This document shows positions 62,100 to 64,000 of a stretch of DNA of 64,000 bases, in pieces. Both the position numbers and the translations under genes were made by a program. Numbering within the stretch: the stretch's first letter is position 1; each line of letters opens with the position of its first letter. The notes under the pieces were generated by a model. It ran no database searches and was not told the DNA's origin. It saw only the letters and a list, made by a program, of their open reading frames with translations. The DNA lies in contig JAJFZO010000344.1 in NCBI GenBank assembly GCA_021397835.1, positions 8,432,001-8,496,000 of the forward strand, in the 5' to 3' direction. The stretch is from Moringa oleifera. Lineage: Eukaryota; Streptophyta; Magnoliopsida; Brassicales; Moringaceae.

Positions 62100-63420
62100 A
62101 CAGCAAAAGAACTCTACGCTGACCTTCCAATTTTGCTATGCATTTTCAGAAGAATCTCCTTCCAGCTTACCGTAAACGCTGTTCATATAGGTAAGAAAGC
62201 CACAAAAAAAAAAAAAAGGAGAAAACGAGAAAACAAAACAGAAACTACCAACGGCCGTGGCCTCACCCTTTTGAGCGGGAATATTCAGTTGCTTGTCCCA
62301 TCCATTTAATAAAAAATATATGATTATTTTTATTATTTTATAAAAAATATTAAAATAAAAATTATATAAAATTTTCGTATTTATTTATATTATTAATTTT
62401 AAAAATAATAAATTAAATTTTAATATATTAATTTAATTTAAATAATTATAAAGATTTAAAAGTATTTTTATTATTAAAATATCTAAACAATGATTTAAAT
62501 GAATTATTTATTTTATTTTGAGCTCATTTTTTAAATTTAAATAAATTTTAATATAAAAATTTATTTTTATAATTTTTTGAATTTTAATAATATAAATTTA
62601 AAAATATATTTTTGATATTCAAAAAATTTTAAATTTTTTTGTAAAAGTAGATTGATTATTATTTTTTACATCTATACAAGATCAAAATTTATTGTATAAA
62701 ATCTTTAATTTGAATATTTTTAAATTTTAAATTTTTTTAATAATATTTAATTTATACTAAATTGATAGATAAAAATGAGATATAAAGTAACCTAAGGTAA
62801 ATATTAAAATTTAATGAGATTTTTATTCAAAATATTATGAGCATAATAAAATATTTGGTAAATATAAAAAAAACATGAATTTTACCCAAATTTTAATTCA
62901 TATTTTGTAATTTTAATTTTTCAATTGTACATTTATTTTTTTAATTTGATTCAATTTAAAATTTGACTCATAAAATTAATAATATTTTTATTATTAAAGT
63001 ATCAAAAAAATAATTTCAATAAATTATGCATTTCATTTCAAATTCATTTATTAAATTTAAAAAAATTTTGATTCATCAATTACTTTTTATAAATTTTTTA
63101 TTTATTCAATAATATAAAATTAATAAAAATTTATACTTAAAATTTTAAAATTTTTTATGATTGTAACTTGGTATTTCTTAAATTTACATAAAATTTTAAA
63201 TTAAAATTTATTGCATAAAACTTTCATATTTTTTATTTTTAAAATTTTTAATAAATAAAAATAAAAAATTTGAATGTGCAACTGAAAAAACTGAAAGCTC
63301 AAGATTTAAATTTAAAGCGCTTAAACTTTATGATTTATTTTAATATTTATTTTAAAATATTTTTTAATTTAATTTATTATTCCCGCCCCCGCTAACTCCC
63401 AACGCCCCTTCACAAAACCT
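62100..63420. other. AT-rich intergenic DNA between head-to-head genes
   Basis: Spacer between gene X (minus) and the GlyRS gene (plus). It is AT-rich apart from about 100 bp at each end, where the two promoters must lie. No TATA box was clear. No other gene was seen. Confidence 0.55.
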
Positions 63421-63558
63421 CTCCTCATTGCTTGGGCTTGTTGTTCCGGAAGCGATAGGCCCAATTGCCATGTCACGTCAGGCTTACTTATTCCACGTTA
63501 CTCTCATGGGACCGCGGCCATGCCATAAAGAGCATCTTCCCAATCCTCACGCTCGACA

Positions 63559-64000
63559 ATGGACGCCACAGGAGAAGAATCTCTACGCACGCTTCTCGCG
63601 GAGAAGCAAGCGGCAATAGCGGCCCAAGCTGCCTCCGTTCGGGAGCTCAAAGCCGACGCTGTGACGAAGGAGCTCATGGATGCCGCCGTGGAAGCTCTCA
63701 ACGTGTTGAAGACCGAGAAGACTTCCATTGAGCGCCGCCTGCAAGCGGCCAGCATTGGCAGTAATGGCAAAGGAAACGCTCTTGACAGGGATGCATTTCG
63801 TCAAGCCGTCGTCAATACCCTAGAACGGCGTCTGTTCTATGTCCCGTCTTTCAAGATATATGGCGGTGTTGCTGGGCTTTACGATTACGGCCCGCCTGGC
63901 TGTGCCGTTAAATCTAACGTGCTCGCATTTTGGCGCCAGGTCAGTTTATGGAATGTTTGTTTTATCTATTTGTATTTGTGCCTATCATTAGAATTGCTGT
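63559..64000 (+). CDS. Glycyl-tRNA synthetase, first coding exon (partial)
   Basis: Class II synthetase that charges tRNA-Gly with glycine, cytosolic or dual-targeted type. The ATG at 63,559 starts MDATGEESLRTLL, matching the usual cytosolic start. Residues 5-60 form a WHEP-type helical region (QAAIAAQAASVRELKADAVT). The catalytic core then begins: VNTLERRLFYVPSFKIYGGV and DYGPPGCAVKSNVLAFWRQ. The exon ends at 63,939 with donor GTCAGT, 127 codons, phase 0. 63,940-64,000 is intron, and the rest of the gene lies beyond the window. No in-frame upstream ATG giving a mitochondrial presequence was found in the adjacent 100 bp. Confidence 0.93.
   Translation, partial: MDATGEESLRTLLAEKQAAIAAQAASVRELKADAVTKELMDAAVEALNVLKTEKTSIERRLQAASIGSNGKGNALDRDAFRQAVVNTLERRLFYVPSFKIYGGVAGLYDYGPPGCAVKSNVLAFWRQVSLWNVCFIYLYLCLSLELL

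Noticed and set aside
62094..62309. 71-codon plus-strand frame starting at the gene X initiator
   Set aside because: It opens opposite the gene X leader and ends in poly-Lys low-complexity sequence.

Overview
The window is plant nuclear DNA, most likely from a eudicot. The evidence is AT-rich intergenic DNA with GT-AG introns, plant-specific families (an AP2/ERF factor and an ORTHRUS/VIM SRA-RING protein), a Ty3/gypsy-type gag relic, and TATA-box promoters. The species cannot be named from sequence alone. All exon models come from reading splice sites and conserved peptides by eye.

Left half (1-29 kb). A tandem array of about nine ~870-bp units fills 1-8,106. It is followed by a cluster of four eIF3c-like copies, all on the minus strand. 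Copies 1 (8.9-10.2 kb) and 3 (21.4-24.3 kb) are pseudogenes that share the same internal deletion. Copy 2 (12.2-15.1 kb) has an in-frame TAA. Copy 4 (25.1-28.0 kb) has an open frame of 841 codons. The order (deleted pseudogene, then full-length copy) occurs twice, so a pseudogene-plus-gene block was duplicated, carrying a retrotransposon gag relic with it. Between the blocks lie an LTR-like repeat pair, short degenerate repeats and an AT-rich minisatellite.

Middle (29-41 kb). A long AT-rich intergenic stretch leads to a plus-strand group-X-type ERF transcription factor (32.3-33.6 kb). A further intergenic stretch leads to a complete PAM16/TIM16 gene on the minus strand (37.5-40.1 kb), in which the initiator ATG is the last codon of an upstream, otherwise noncoding exon.

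Right half (41-64 kb). Three minus-strand genes, PAM16, ORTHRUS-like and an unrecognised coiled-coil gene ('gene X', 59.1-62.1 kb), appear to be the ancestral order. The unit PAM16-ORTH-X was tandemly duplicated, and the junction is visible at about 54,390. The two units then decayed in complementary ways: unit 1 keeps PAM16 and ORTH but only a fragment of X, while unit 2 keeps X but only fragments of PAM16 and ORTH. An extra ORTH fragment lies at 41.2-42.0 kb. Two inverted repeats are built from the two ends of the ORTH gene, one at its 3' end (44.77-45.26 kb) and one from exon 1 in unit 2 (55.50-55.87 kb). The window ends in the first coding exon of a plus-strand cytosolic-type glycyl-tRNA synthetase.

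Most interesting points: the paired palindromes made from a DNA-methylation-maintenance gene, the complementary decay of the duplicated three-gene unit, the degenerate SRA domain of the surviving ORTH copy, and the promoter-like ~870-bp array.
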